Assembly: GCA_016927855.1 (NCBI GenBank)
Contig: JAFGLV010000037.1
Location: 114,964-178,963, forward strand
DNA length: 64,000 nt
Origin: Sedimentisphaerales bacterium
Lineage (GTDB): Bacteria > Planctomycetota > Phycisphaerae > Sedimentisphaerales > Anaerobacaceae
Direction of reading: 5' to 3'
In this document: one piece after another, positions 18,271 to 27,346 of the stretch
Numbering within the stretch: position 1 is the stretch's first letter
Layout of the letters: each line of letters starts with the position of its first letter
Program-made: the position numbers and the translations under genes
The notes under the pieces: generated by a model
Databases searched by the model: none
Seen by the model: only the letters and a program-made list of their open reading frames with translations
Told to the model about the DNA's origin: nothing

Positions 18271-19008
18271 CTATTGCCGATTCTGCGGGTCGAGCAGCTC
18301 TTCGGTGCTATAGGCGTCGGGCACGCGCGTCACGCGGTAGCTGCCTTTGTCGACCTTCAGCGCAACCGAGCGATCCTCACTTCTCACCTCGACGACGAAA
18401 AACGTGTCGTACTCTTCCGTCACATTCAGCGACCCGCCACCGAGCGTCCGCGCGGCATACCGCCGGGCCGCATCGAGCACGCGCTGGAACACCTGGACGC
18501 TTTCCGGATCGCGCGGATCGTATTGGGGCCGGCTCAAGGTGCCGTAAGAGGGCACGCGGCTGCGCGGCTGCTGCGCCACGATCGTCGCCTTCGGCGCAGT
18601 CCGCTCGATGCAAAAGGCCATGACCGCGCCGGGATAGTACGCCACCGGCGTCCCGCGATAGACCACGCCCAATTCCCTTTCCGGCCAGCTCTCGCGATAC
18701 ACGAAGCGCACCGTCTCGTCGGGCCACTCGCCCTGCTCGACCCGGATCAGGTGCCACTCGGTCGCGTGCCAACTCACGAGCCGGTGGCCTTTGACCGCGC
18801 TGTCGTACTCTTCGAGCCGCGTACACTGGGCGACAACGAGCGTGTCGGCCGCGGCACACGCCTCCGGGTCTTCGCCCGACAGCGGCGCATTCTTCGGCAG
18901 CACCGCGCTGACCTCCCTTGGCGGCTGCGGCGGCCCGGGGCTCGCACAACCCGCGAAGGCAACCGTCACACACGCGCTCAACGCTGCGCCTGCCATCAAC
19001 TTGACCAT
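18271..19008 (-). CDS. Lipoprotein of unknown function
   Basis: 245 residues; GGGAGG lies 6 bp before the ATG. The N-terminus is a lipoprotein signal (LSACVTVAFAGC) followed by a proline-rich linker. The body contains WHLIRVEQGEWPDETVRFVY, YYPGAVMAFCIE and a C-terminal FFVVEVRSEDRSVALKVDKG. I recognise no family. It is likely tethered to a membrane on the periplasmic side. It ends where the toxin remnant begins, so the junction may be a deletion scar. Confidence 0.65.
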   Translation of the reverse strand: MVKLMAGAALSACVTVAFAGCASPGPPQPPREVSAVLPKNAPLSGEDPEACAAADTLVVAQCTRLEEYDSAVKGHRLVSWHATEWHLIRVEQGEWPDETVRFVYRESWPERELGVVYRGTPVAYYPGAVMAFCIERTAPKATIVAQQPRSRVPSYGTLSRPQYDPRDPESVQVFQRVLDAARRYAARTLGGGSLNVTEEYDTFFVVEVRSEDRSVALKVDKGSYRVTRVPDAYSTEELLDPQNRQ

Positions 19009-19223
19009 GTTTGCCTCCCTTGTGACAAACTCCGCTCAATCACCGATCAAAGCCCCTTACGCCCAATACCCCTGCGAGGTCTTTCCCGTCCTTGCATGAA
19101 AACGAGGCCATCGAGCGATTCCGCGTGATGGCGACCAATGCTCTACATTCTCACGCGCAGGTTGTCCCGGCACAACCCTGAACTGCCTATCCCCTCAGCG
19201 GTCGCGGATGACGCGGATTTGCC

Positions 19224-19252
19224 TTGAAATGGGTAGAACGCGGGGCTATAAA
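19224..19252 (+). promoter_or_regulatory. proS: Sigma-70-type promoter of proS
   Basis: TTGAAA (19224-19229), a 17-bp spacer, then TATAAA (19247-19252). This predicts transcription from about 19259 and a leader of about 40 nt. It supports translation from 19299 rather than from the ATG-like frame opening at 19224, which lies inside the promoter. Confidence 0.75.
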
Positions 19253-19298
19253 GAGGTTTTTTGAAACTGAACCAGAGTGTACCTATAGGGCGTTGCAG

Positions 19299-21038
19299 AT
19301 GCGATACAGCCAGATGCTGATACCGACGGTGAAGGAAGTTCCCGCCGATGCCGAGATCACCAGCCACCAATTGATGCTCCGCGCCGGCCTGATCCGCAAG
19401 GTCGCCAGCGGCACATACACCTATCTGCCGCTGGGCTGGCGGAGCCTCAAGAAGATCATCGCAATCGTCCGCGAGGAGATGGACCGGGCCGGGGCGCTGG
19501 AGATCCTCGTGCCGTCGATGCACCCGCTGGAGCTCTGGGACCAGACGGGACGCAGCGGCGACTACGGCCCGACGATGTTTCGCGTTGAGGATCGGCACGG
19601 CAAGTGGAGCGTGCTGGGTCCGACGGCGGAGGAGGTCTTCACCTTTCACGCGGCCGCGGAGATCCAGTCGTACAAGCAGATGCCGCTGAACATGTACCAG
19701 ATCAGCGCGAAGTTTCGCGACGAGTACCGGCCGCGTTTCGGCGTGATCCGCTCGCGTGAGTTCATGATGAAGGACGCCTACAGCTTCGATGCGGACCCGA
19801 AGGGCCTGCACCAGTCATACATGGCGATGTACAACGCCTACTGTCGCGTGTTCAAACGTTGCGGCCTGGAGTACGTCATCGTCGAAGCCGAGTCGGGCGA
19901 AATGGGCGGCTCGGGCTCGCACCAGTTCACCATCCCCTGCGATTCGGGCGAGGACACCATCGTTTATGCCGAGGATGGCTCGTATGCGGCCAACCTGGAG
20001 AAGGCGGCGGTCGATCCCCTGCCCAAGCAACAGGGCGGCGGTGACATCCCGGCGCCGGAGAACGTTCACACGCCCAACGTCGGTAGCATCGAGGCGGTCT
20101 GCGCGTTTCTGCAGACCCAGCCACGCGAGATGATCAAGACGCTCATCTTCTCGAGCGAGAGTGGACCCGTGGCGGCTCTGATCCGCGGCGATCACGAGAT
20201 CAACCCCGAGAAGCTCACACAAGTCCTGGGCGGAGGCCATGTGGAACTGGCCGATGAGGCGACGATACAGAAGGTCACCGGGGCCAAGGTGGGGTTCGCC
20301 GGACCGTTGGAGCTCGCGGGGCGTGTGCACAAAGTCATTATCGACCACGCGGTAGCGGCCATGGCGGTCGGCGTGACAGGGGCCAACAAGACCGACTTCC
20401 ATACGAAAAACGTCGTGCCGGGTCGAGACTTTCCGCTGGAAGGCGACAACGTCGTGGTAACCGACGTGCGCAACGCCGCCCAAGGGGACACTCACGATGG
20501 AAAGCCGTTGCGGTTTCGCAAAGGCATCGAGGTCGGGCAGGTCTTCAAGCTCGGGACGAAATACAGTACGAAACTGGGCGCGACCTTCCTGGACGAGAAC
20601 GGCATCGAGACCCCCTGCCTGATGGGCTGTTATGGCATCGGGATCAACCGGATCATGGCGTCGGCCATTGAGCAGCTCAATGACGCCAACGGCATCATCT
20701 GGCCGATCAGCATCGCGCCGTTCGACGTGCTGATCACGCCGGTCAATCAGGACGAGCCGGACGTCGTCCAGACCGCTGAACAGATCTACCGCCAGCTCCA
20801 GGACGTCGGCGTCGAGGTGCTCATCGACGACCGTGACCTGAGAGGCGGTATCAAGTTCAAGGACGCCGACCTGATCGGCATCCCGGTTCGCGTCACCGTG
20901 GGTAAGAAGTCGGTCGCCGAGGGCAACGTCGAGATCAAGCTGCGCCACCAGGCGGAGAGCCGCAAGTGCCCCGCCGCACAGGCCGCGCAGGACGTCGGCC
21001 AACTAGTCAGATCGCTGAAAGAGCAACTGAGAACTTGA
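19299..21038 (+). CDS. proS: Prolyl-tRNA synthetase (bacterial type with editing domain)
   Basis: 579 residues; the start MRYSQMLIPTVKEVPADAE matches the family N-terminus. It charges tRNA-Pro. Class II core: SGTYTYLPLGWR, EMDRAGALEILVPSMHP, ELWDQTGR, GPTAEEVFT, motif 2 RFGVIRSREFMMKDAYSFD. An INS/YbaK-like editing domain occupies about residues 235-400 (PREMIKTLIF, LIRGDHEIN, VGFAGPLEL), motif 3 is CYGIGINR, and a C-terminal anticodon-binding domain ends the protein (APFDVLITPVN, IDDRDLRGGIKFKDADLIGI). The editing domain marks it as the ProS type 1 enzyme that clears mis-charged alanine. Confidence 0.97.
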   Translation: MRYSQMLIPTVKEVPADAEITSHQLMLRAGLIRKVASGTYTYLPLGWRSLKKIIAIVREEMDRAGALEILVPSMHPLELWDQTGRSGDYGPTMFRVEDRHGKWSVLGPTAEEVFTFHAAAEIQSYKQMPLNMYQISAKFRDEYRPRFGVIRSREFMMKDAYSFDADPKGLHQSYMAMYNAYCRVFKRCGLEYVIVEAESGEMGGSGSHQFTIPCDSGEDTIVYAEDGSYAANLEKAAVDPLPKQQGGGDIPAPENVHTPNVGSIEAVCAFLQTQPREMIKTLIFSSESGPVAALIRGDHEINPEKLTQVLGGGHVELADEATIQKVTGAKVGFAGPLELAGRVHKVIIDHAVAAMAVGVTGANKTDFHTKNVVPGRDFPLEGDNVVVTDVRNAAQGDTHDGKPLRFRKGIEVGQVFKLGTKYSTKLGATFLDENGIETPCLMGCYGIGINRIMASAIEQLNDANGIIWPISIAPFDVLITPVNQDEPDVVQTAEQIYRQLQDVGVEVLIDDRDLRGGIKFKDADLIGIPVRVTVGKKSVAEGNVEIKLRHQAESRKCPAAQAAQDVGQLVRSLKEQLRT

Positions 21039-21139
21039 GATGAACTGCTTCCTGGGGCTATCGTAAGAGCGTCCGGCAGGATGCAGGCAACCGTATGACC
21101 GGAAGGACCACCAAACCGCGTGTGGATAGGAGAAGACCG

Positions 21140-22024
21140 ATGAAAGACACCGAACTGACCCGCAGAAAGCTGATGCGCAACACATCTTTGATGGCCGCCG
21201 GGGCAGTGGCGGCCCACCTGGCCGGCAGGACCGACGCCGCCGCGTCCGAAGCGGTCGAGCGCGTCGCGACGAAGGGCCGCATCAACCAATCCGTCAGCCG
21301 CTGGTGCTACGGCTCATGGTCGCTCGATCAGTTGTGCCAGATATCGAAGCAGCTCGGTATCAAGGCCATCGATCTGCTCGACCCGGCCGACTTCGCGACG
21401 GTCAAGAAACATGGCTTGGTCTGCGCGCTGGCCAACAGCCACTCACTGACCAACGGCCTGGCCGATACGCGCTACCAGGAAGGCTGCATTGCCAAGCTCC
21501 GCGAAGTCATCGATGCTACGTCCGATGCCGGCTTCCCAAACGTCGTCGCCTTCCCCGGCAACCGCCGGAACATTCCGGATGACGTTGGCATCGAGAACAC
21601 CGTCGCGGCCCTCAAGCAGGTCGTCGGGCACGCCGAGCAGAAGAAGGTAACGATCTGCCTAGAGTACCTCAACAGCAAGGTCAATCATAGAGACTACATG
21701 TTCGACAACATGGCTTGGGGCGTCGAGGTCTGCAAGCGCGTGGGCTCGGAACGGGTCAAGATCCTCTACGACATCTACCACGCCCAGATCATGGAAGGCG
21801 ACATCATTCGCACTCTGCGTGACAACGAGGATTACATCGGCCACTACCATACCGGTGGCAATCCCGGCCGCAACGAGATCGACGAGTCACAGGAGCTCTA
21901 CTATCCCGCCATCATGCGGGCCATCGCGGAGACCGGATTCACCGGCTACGTCGCGCATGAGTTCGTGCCCAAGGGTGACCCGCTCCAGGCTCTGACCTAC
22001 GCGGCGCGCATCTGTGACGTGTAA
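21140..22024 (+). CDS. Tat-exported hydroxypyruvate isomerase-like TIM-barrel protein
   Basis: 294 residues; AGGAGA precedes the ATG at 21140. The N-terminus is a Tat signal (TRRKLMRNTSLMAAGAVAAH). The rest resembles hydroxypyruvate isomerase/xylose isomerase-like (AP endonuclease 2) barrels: ANSHSLTNGLADTRYQ, NVVAFPGNRR, CLEYLNSKVNH, ILYDIYHAQIMEGDI, YIGHYHTGGNPGRNEID and YVAHEFVP, with metal-binding Glu, Asp, His and Glu at the barrel mouth. Exported members in Planctomycetota often act on sugars or keto-sugars; the reaction is not determinable here. It may serve the 58.7-62.8 kb Gfo/Idh-DUF1080 genes. Confidence 0.8.
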   Translation: MKDTELTRRKLMRNTSLMAAGAVAAHLAGRTDAAASEAVERVATKGRINQSVSRWCYGSWSLDQLCQISKQLGIKAIDLLDPADFATVKKHGLVCALANSHSLTNGLADTRYQEGCIAKLREVIDATSDAGFPNVVAFPGNRRNIPDDVGIENTVAALKQVVGHAEQKKVTICLEYLNSKVNHRDYMFDNMAWGVEVCKRVGSERVKILYDIYHAQIMEGDIIRTLRDNEDYIGHYHTGGNPGRNEIDESQELYYPAIMRAIAETGFTGYVAHEFVPKGDPLQALTYAARICDV

Positions 22025-22072
22025 GCGACCGACGCCTCGGGACTATCGTGTATGAAAGGTCGAGCGGGAGAC

Positions 22073-23248
22073 ATGAAGGGCCTTGGCAACGTCATTCTAG
22101 GTCTGCTTCTGGTGGCTTCAGCAGACAGTCCAAGTCAGGCAGGATGGCTGACTGACAGCGACGCTAGGTGCGCGCCGCGTGCGCGAGTCGCTTGCCTGCC
22201 AAACCCGACGCTGGGCGTGCGCTACTACAATCACGACGAACTGGGGCCACATCGGTACGGCCTGGGTCTGGGGGAGCACAACGGCATCGTCTACACGTGC
22301 CGTGGCGGTCACGTGGACGTCACCCACGTGCGCAAAGCAGCCGACTGGGCCGCTTACATGGCCTACTACTGTCGCCAAACCCTGCTGGAAAACCGGACGC
22401 AGTTGTCGTTCAAGATGCGCGAGCCGTCCCGCTACCACCTGCGATTCCAATACCCGCCGGGCTGGAGACGCCTGCCGCCGGAGGAAAGAGATCAGATCGC
22501 TCGCGAGATTTCGGTCGGACTCGGCCAGTATCTCGGCTATATAGGCAGTGTCTGGCACGAAGTGCTTACCTGGCATGGGTACAGAGGTTCCGGCATCTAC
22601 CCGGAGTTCCAATCGGCGTTCTCCTGGGAAGACAATTACAGCAACGCCGTCGGAGCCCATATCGCCGGCCTGGCGCTGCGGGACCCGAACCGGCCCTTCG
22701 CCGAAGCGGTGGCCTACTATATCGACCGCGAGCTCCAACTCCTGGGAGCGCAACCGAAGGAGACCGCCGAGCAGGCGGCCAGACACGTCAGCGGCACATG
22801 GTACACCGGAGGGTTCTTCACGTGCGACATGGTCAAGCGCCATCTCGATATCGGCTTGGATGACGGCCTCGTCGCGCCCTGGCTCGTACCCGGCATCAGT
22901 GACTGCAACCACGCGACCGCCAAACTGTATCCGGCTCCCACGCTGGACTTCCTGAGCCAGTACGGGTTCCACGTGACCGTCGAGATCGAGGTGAGGGAGT
23001 GGCAGAAGGACGAGATCCTTCGGGCCGCCTACGGCGACTCGTACGATCGGCAGACGCGGATCGAGCCAGCGCAGCATCTCCCGGCCATCATGGCGGCCAT
23101 CAGGGCCGCCGCCATCGCGAGGTACGGCGCCGATGCCGACCAGGCAGGTACCGTGCCTGTGCCGTCGTGTCCGCCCCAGACCATGACCGAAGGCCAGGCC
23201 TCCCTAACCGACCTGACGGACGACAAACCTCTCCTATGTGGCAACTGA
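22073..23248 (+). CDS. Secreted DUF4056-like protein
   Basis: 391 residues from the ATG at 22073 (GGGAG just upstream); an ATG at 22052 is a weaker alternative. A signal peptide (GNVILGLLLVASADSPSQA) is followed by a domain with SVWHEVLTWHGYRG, SAFSWEDNYSNAVGAHIAG and YTGGFFTCDMVKRHLDIGLD. I believe this is the DUF4056 type, from memory. Conserved histidines and acids suggest metal or catalytic sites but no activity is known. It overlaps the DUF4416 gene by 13 bp, indicating translational coupling. Confidence 0.65.
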   Translation: MKGLGNVILGLLLVASADSPSQAGWLTDSDARCAPRARVACLPNPTLGVRYYNHDELGPHRYGLGLGEHNGIVYTCRGGHVDVTHVRKAADWAAYMAYYCRQTLLENRTQLSFKMREPSRYHLRFQYPPGWRRLPPEERDQIAREISVGLGQYLGYIGSVWHEVLTWHGYRGSGIYPEFQSAFSWEDNYSNAVGAHIAGLALRDPNRPFAEAVAYYIDRELQLLGAQPKETAEQAARHVSGTWYTGGFFTCDMVKRHLDIGLDDGLVAPWLVPGISDCNHATAKLYPAPTLDFLSQYGFHVTVEIEVREWQKDEILRAAYGDSYDRQTRIEPAQHLPAIMAAIRAAAIARYGADADQAGTVPVPSCPPQTMTEGQASLTDLTDDKPLLCGN

Positions 23249-23787
23249 GAGAGCCGAATCCGGTCAAAGTGATCGTCGGCGTCCTGGCCTCGGACAATCG
23301 CGGTCTCGACGGCGCCGTTCGCCTGCTCGCGTCTCACCTGGGTGCTGCCGACCTCGTCAGTGACGTGTGGCCTTTCGACCAGACGGCCTACTATCACGAC
23401 CAGATGGGACCGCGCCTGCTCAGGCAATTCGTCGCCATGGAGCGGCTGGTCGATCCCGGCGCACTGGCCGATCTGAAGCTCCAGACCAATGAGCTTGAAA
23501 TGGAGCTGGCGCGGAGCTTGGACGGGCCGTTTCCACGACCGGTGAATCTCGACCCCGGATTGATCGAGCCGTCGAAGCTCATTCTGGCCTCCACGAAGAA
23601 CTACGCCCATCGCATCTATATCGGCCAGAAAATATACGCCGAGGTCACACTTGTTTTTGACAAGGGCGCCTGGCGTCCCCTACCATACACGTACCCGGAC
23701 TACCGCCAGCAGACGTACTTCGACTTCTTCAACCGAGTCCGAGACAAGCTGTTGCAGCAACGCCGATCGATGGCGCACGAGAAATGA
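23236..23787 (+). CDS. DUF4416 family protein
   Basis: 183 residues. Recognised from KVIVGVLASDNRGLDGAV, DVWPFDQTAYYHDQMG, LKLQTNELEMELA, RPVNLDPGLIEPSKLILAST, YAHRIYIGQKIYAEVTL and LPYTYPDYRQ, the conserved string of DUF4416 proteins. Function is unknown, and no classical GTPase P-loop is visible although relatives are sometimes labelled GTP-binding. The start lies 13 bp inside the preceding gene and the WecA-type gene follows after 40 bp, so it is part of a four-gene run toward exopolysaccharide synthesis. Confidence 0.85.
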   Translation: MWQLREPNPVKVIVGVLASDNRGLDGAVRLLASHLGAADLVSDVWPFDQTAYYHDQMGPRLLRQFVAMERLVDPGALADLKLQTNELEMELARSLDGPFPRPVNLDPGLIEPSKLILASTKNYAHRIYIGQKIYAEVTLVFDKGAWRPLPYTYPDYRQQTYFDFFNRVRDKLLQQRRSMAHEK

Positions 23788-23827
23788 GAACTTCGCCCGG
23801 CAGAGAACCGACCGCTTCGAGGAGACC

Positions 23828-24928
23828 ATGGTTGCCTTAGTCGTAGCGTTGCTGGCAGGCTCGTTCACGTTCTCGGCGCTGCTGACCGCGCTCGCCCGGA
23901 AGCTCGCGTTGCGATACGGTCTCGTCGCCCATCCCAAGGCAGATCGGTATCACCGCACGGTCATTCCCCTCGGGGGCGGTATCGCCATCTTTGGGACCTT
24001 GGCGGCCTTCATCGTGGGCGGAGTCGCTTTTGTCCAGTTCTTCGTCGTGCCCGGCCCCTTCGCGTGGCTGCCGGCCAAGGCTAACGTCGATCCGGCCGAC
24101 CTGCTACGCCACGCGGATCAGCTTGCCATCGTGGTGCTGTGCGCGACGGCGCTGTTCGCGATGGGGCTGTGGGACGACCGGAAGGGTCTCGGACCTTGGC
24201 TCAAGCTGGCGGTCCAGTGGGTCGTCGCGCTCGTCGCGGCGGGATTCGCCGACATCCGGGTCGAATTGTTCATCGAGAACTGGATCGTCACGTCGGTGCT
24301 GTCGGCCTTCTGGATCGTCCTCATGATCAATGCGTTCAACTTCCTCGACAACATGGACGGCGCGTCGGCGGGAATCGCGGCCATCGCCAGTGCGATCCTG
24401 CTCGTCGCGGCGGCCTTCAACCACCAGGTCTTGGTCGGCGGACTGGCGCTGGTCTTCGTCGGCACGCTCCTGGGCTTCCTTGCCTTCAACTTTCCACCCG
24501 CCTCTATCTTCATGGGCGACGCCGGCTCGCTGGTGGTCGGCTTCTTCGTCGCGCTGCTGACACTGCGCACCACCTACTACCAGCAGGACGCGAGCGGGCC
24601 GTGGTATCCCGTGTTGATGCCGCTGGTCGTCATGGCGGTCCCGCTGTACGACTTTGCCAGCGTGACTTTGCTGCGTCTGCGCCAGGGCAAGAGCCCGTTC
24701 GTCGGCGACACGCAGCACTTCTCCCATCGCCTGAAACGTCACGGCCTGACCGATAGGCAAACGGTCCTGACGCTTTATCTCGCCACCCTCTGCTGCGGAC
24801 TCGGCGCCACCTTCCTCTACCAGGTCAACCTGATCGGCGCCATCCTCATCTTCTTCCAGACGTTCTTGATCCTCGCGATCATCGCGATCTTCGAGAGCAC
24901 CGTGAAGAAGGAGAAGGAGGACGGATGA
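23828..24928 (+). CDS. Undecaprenyl-phosphate sugar-phosphate transferase (MraY/WecA family)
   Basis: 366 residues; GAGGAG precedes the ATG. It transfers a UDP-HexNAc phosphate-sugar onto undecaprenyl phosphate in the inner membrane, the first step of O-antigen, capsule or wall glycopolymer synthesis. Motifs: HPKADRYHRTVIPLGGG, MGLWDDRKGLGPW, the catalytic NAFNFLDNMDG, FMGDAGSLVVGF, and HFSHRLKRHGL with the cytoplasmic histidine loop. About ten hydrophobic segments. WecA-type rather than MraY because it lies beside an O-antigen-ligase-like gene, not murein genes. Its stop overlaps that gene by ATGA. Confidence 0.88.
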   Translation: MVALVVALLAGSFTFSALLTALARKLALRYGLVAHPKADRYHRTVIPLGGGIAIFGTLAAFIVGGVAFVQFFVVPGPFAWLPAKANVDPADLLRHADQLAIVVLCATALFAMGLWDDRKGLGPWLKLAVQWVVALVAAGFADIRVELFIENWIVTSVLSAFWIVLMINAFNFLDNMDGASAGIAAIASAILLVAAAFNHQVLVGGLALVFVGTLLGFLAFNFPPASIFMGDAGSLVVGFFVALLTLRTTYYQQDASGPWYPVLMPLVVMAVPLYDFASVTLLRLRQGKSPFVGDTQHFSHRLKRHGLTDRQTVLTLYLATLCCGLGATFLYQVNLIGAILIFFQTFLILAIIAIFESTVKKEKEDG

Positions 24929-24980
24929 CAGAGGACAGAAGACGAAGGACCGGTGTCAGGCGCCTGCCGTCCTGCGTCCT
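24918..24980. repeat. Heptad-repeat element H3 at the wecA-like/ligase overlap
   Basis: Five 7-bp units of AGGACAG type (24918-24952), a 14-bp spacer, then at least two inverted units, CCGTCCT and GCGTCCT (24967-24980). The arrays cover the last codons of the transferase gene, the ATGA overlap and about 18 codons of the ligase gene, explaining the arginine-rich ligase N-terminus (TEDRRRRTGVRR). More diverged than H1 and H2. Confidence 0.6.
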
Positions 24981-27336
24981 CCTGGGCCTTTACCTTTGCG
25001 TGCTGGCCTTGCGTGTGACATACACCGAGTCTCCGACGGCACAGACAGCGGCGCGCATAGGTCTGAGCGACACGGCGTATAGCCTTACGCTGTCCGGACT
25101 GCTGATTTTCGGCTTCGTGTTCTGGCTGGTCTGGAGGATCTGCACCGACCGCTTCACGTATCGCTTCACCGGGATCGAGATCGGGCTGGCGGTATTTCTG
25201 GTCGCGTGTCTGGTCTCGACCGCAGGCGCCAGTGACAAGCGTCTGGCCATCAGCCAGGTGGTGATCCTGCTGGGCCCGATTCTCGCGGCGTTGCTCGTAG
25301 CGCAACTGCTTGACTCGCCTTTGAAAATACGCTTGGTGCTCATCATCGTCGGCGCGCTGGCGGTCGTCTCGGCCTATCAATCCGCCGAGCAGTTCCTCGT
25401 GAGCAACCAGATCACCATCGAACAATACGAGAAGGCTCCGGAGACCTTGCTGGAGCCGCTGGGCATCGAGCCGGGCAGTTTCCAGCAGTTCCTCTTCGAG
25501 CACAGGCTGTACTCGCGCGGCATTCGCGGCTTCTTCACCACGAGCAACTCGGCGGCCTCGTTCGGCACCTGTGCCGCGTTTACGGCGATTGCCCTGCTTG
25601 CCAGCCGATGGCAAGCCCTGCGAAAGCGACGCGAAAGACTCGGATCTGTCATCTACATTCTGCTGGCGCTCGTGTCAATAGCAGCGGGACTACTCCTGAA
25701 CCACAGCAAGACAGCCATTGCCCTCCTGGCAAGCAAGTGGCAAACCCTGCGACAACATTGGAAAGAAGTCGGCCCTGCCGCATATGAGCTCCTGGCGCTG
25801 GTGTTGGTCGCCGCCATCGTCATCGCCGGCCTGCTGCTGACGCAAAGCAAAGGAGGCATCCTGGGCTTCGTCCTGGCGGGACTGCTCTTTGCCCTTCTCC
25901 TGTACCGCGGCAAGTGGTTGCTCGCTCACCGCAGGTCCGCCTGGGCGCTCTTGGCGCTTGCTATGGCGCTATCGGTCGCAGCCGTCTGGCTGGCGGTCTC
26001 GTACGGACTCAAGCACGGCCGGCTGCCCGGCGGCAATTCCATGCTCGTGCGCTGGCAATACTGGGTAGCCTCCGTCCAGATGGTCCAAGACCATCCGCTG
26101 GCCGGTGTCGGACCCGGCAACTTCGCCGAAAACTACCTGCACTACAAACCCGCGGCGGCCCCCGAGTCCGTCGCCGATCCGCACAGTCTGCCGTTGAGTC
26201 TCCTGGCTCAGTATGGTCCGCTCGGTCTGCTGGGTTTCCTCGCCATGGTGCTCGGACCGATCATCAAGAGCCTCCGCGGTGCTGCGCCGGAGCATGAGCC
26301 GAGCGCGCGGCAATCCCCCGCCAAGGGACCTGCTCTGGCCACTCTGGCGGGAATGTGCGCCGCGCTGCTCGTGCTGCGCCCGATTCTCATCCCGATGCCG
26401 GCTACCGACGACGTGACCGTCGCAACCTATCAGATCGTCGCGCTCTACGTGGCGCCGGCAGCCGCGTTCCTGATCGGATTTCTGCTTCTGGCCGCTCCGA
26501 TGATTGGCCCCGGCGGAAAACGAAACGGTGCGCGCAGCAACCTCCTCCCGGTCGCGTTGGGCTGCGCCGTCTTTGGCGTTCTCGTTCACAACCTGATCGA
26601 TTTTGCCATCTTCGAGCCTGGTGTATGGATGACCTTCTGGCTCCTGTTGGCCTGCCTGGTTGCGCTCCGTTCGCATCAGCAGGAGCTTCCATCTGGCGGC
26701 AGGACTTTTCCAGCCAGGTCTAAGGCAATCGCGGTCATCGTCGCTCTGGCGCTGCTGGCGGCCTTCTGGCACTACGCCTGGCGACCGGCCTACGACGTAG
26801 GTTCTCGCGTCCAGCGCGCCCAGCGTGCGGCAGCCATGGGACTTTTCGAGCAGGCCCACCGTCTGTACGAAGCAGCGTTCCAGGCCGATCCACTGAGTTC
26901 CGCGCCGCTGAGCCTGCGGGGCAGTCTCTACGTGCAGCAATACGAAGAAGGATCGGAGCGGCGGTCTCGCCTGCTCGAAGAAGCCGCCCAGTCGTTTCGC
27001 AGAGCCGCCCAGGTCAGTCCGGCCGACTACAGGAACTACGAAAAACTGGGGACCGTCTACACCCGCCTGGACCGCTACGAGCACGCCTACGAGTGGTACT
27101 CGCGCGCGATCGAGCGGTACCCCGGCTCGGGACGGCTTCGGTTCGAACGGGCCCAGGCGGCCGAGCGCGTGAGCGACGCGCTGGCAGCGCTGGCCGACTA
27201 CCGCCAGGCGGTCGAAATCGAGGAGGCCTACCGCGCGCAGTTTCGCACGATGTATCCCGAGCGGGAAATCGTCAGCCGGCTGGGCGAGGAGCGTTACCAG
27301 ACGGCCAAGGCACGGATTGCGGAGCTGTCGAGGTAG
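24925..27336 (+). CDS. O-antigen ligase/polymerase-like membrane protein with C-terminal TPRs
   Basis: 803 residues. Residues about 15-620 are rich in membrane helices, with the Wzy/WaaL-type periplasmic region MVQDHPLAGVGPGNFAENYL. The last 170 residues are TPR-like (AQRAAAMGLFEQAHRLYEAA, YEKLGTVYTRLDRYEHAYEW). Likely role: polymerising or ligating lipid-linked glycans made by the preceding WecA-type enzyme. A tandem internal duplication covers 25585-25713 and 25714-25851: AIALLASRWQALR to LLLNHSK, then AIALLASKWQTLR to LLLTQSK. The N-terminal residues derive from the H3 repeat, so the true start could be later, but no better ribosome-binding site was seen. Confidence 0.82.
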   Translation: MTEDRRRRTGVRRLPSCVLLGLYLCVLALRVTYTESPTAQTAARIGLSDTAYSLTLSGLLIFGFVFWLVWRICTDRFTYRFTGIEIGLAVFLVACLVSTAGASDKRLAISQVVILLGPILAALLVAQLLDSPLKIRLVLIIVGALAVVSAYQSAEQFLVSNQITIEQYEKAPETLLEPLGIEPGSFQQFLFEHRLYSRGIRGFFTTSNSAASFGTCAAFTAIALLASRWQALRKRRERLGSVIYILLALVSIAAGLLLNHSKTAIALLASKWQTLRQHWKEVGPAAYELLALVLVAAIVIAGLLLTQSKGGILGFVLAGLLFALLLYRGKWLLAHRRSAWALLALAMALSVAAVWLAVSYGLKHGRLPGGNSMLVRWQYWVASVQMVQDHPLAGVGPGNFAENYLHYKPAAAPESVADPHSLPLSLLAQYGPLGLLGFLAMVLGPIIKSLRGAAPEHEPSARQSPAKGPALATLAGMCAALLVLRPILIPMPATDDVTVATYQIVALYVAPAAAFLIGFLLLAAPMIGPGGKRNGARSNLLPVALGCAVFGVLVHNLIDFAIFEPGVWMTFWLLLACLVALRSHQQELPSGGRTFPARSKAIAVIVALALLAAFWHYAWRPAYDVGSRVQRAQRAAAMGLFEQAHRLYEAAFQADPLSSAPLSLRGSLYVQQYEEGSERRSRLLEEAAQSFRRAAQVSPADYRNYEKLGTVYTRLDRYEHAYEWYSRAIERYPGSGRLRFERAQAAERVSDALAALADYRQAVEIEEAYRAQFRTMYPEREIVSRLGEERYQTAKARIAELSR

Positions 27337-27346
27337 CCTGCAAGGG

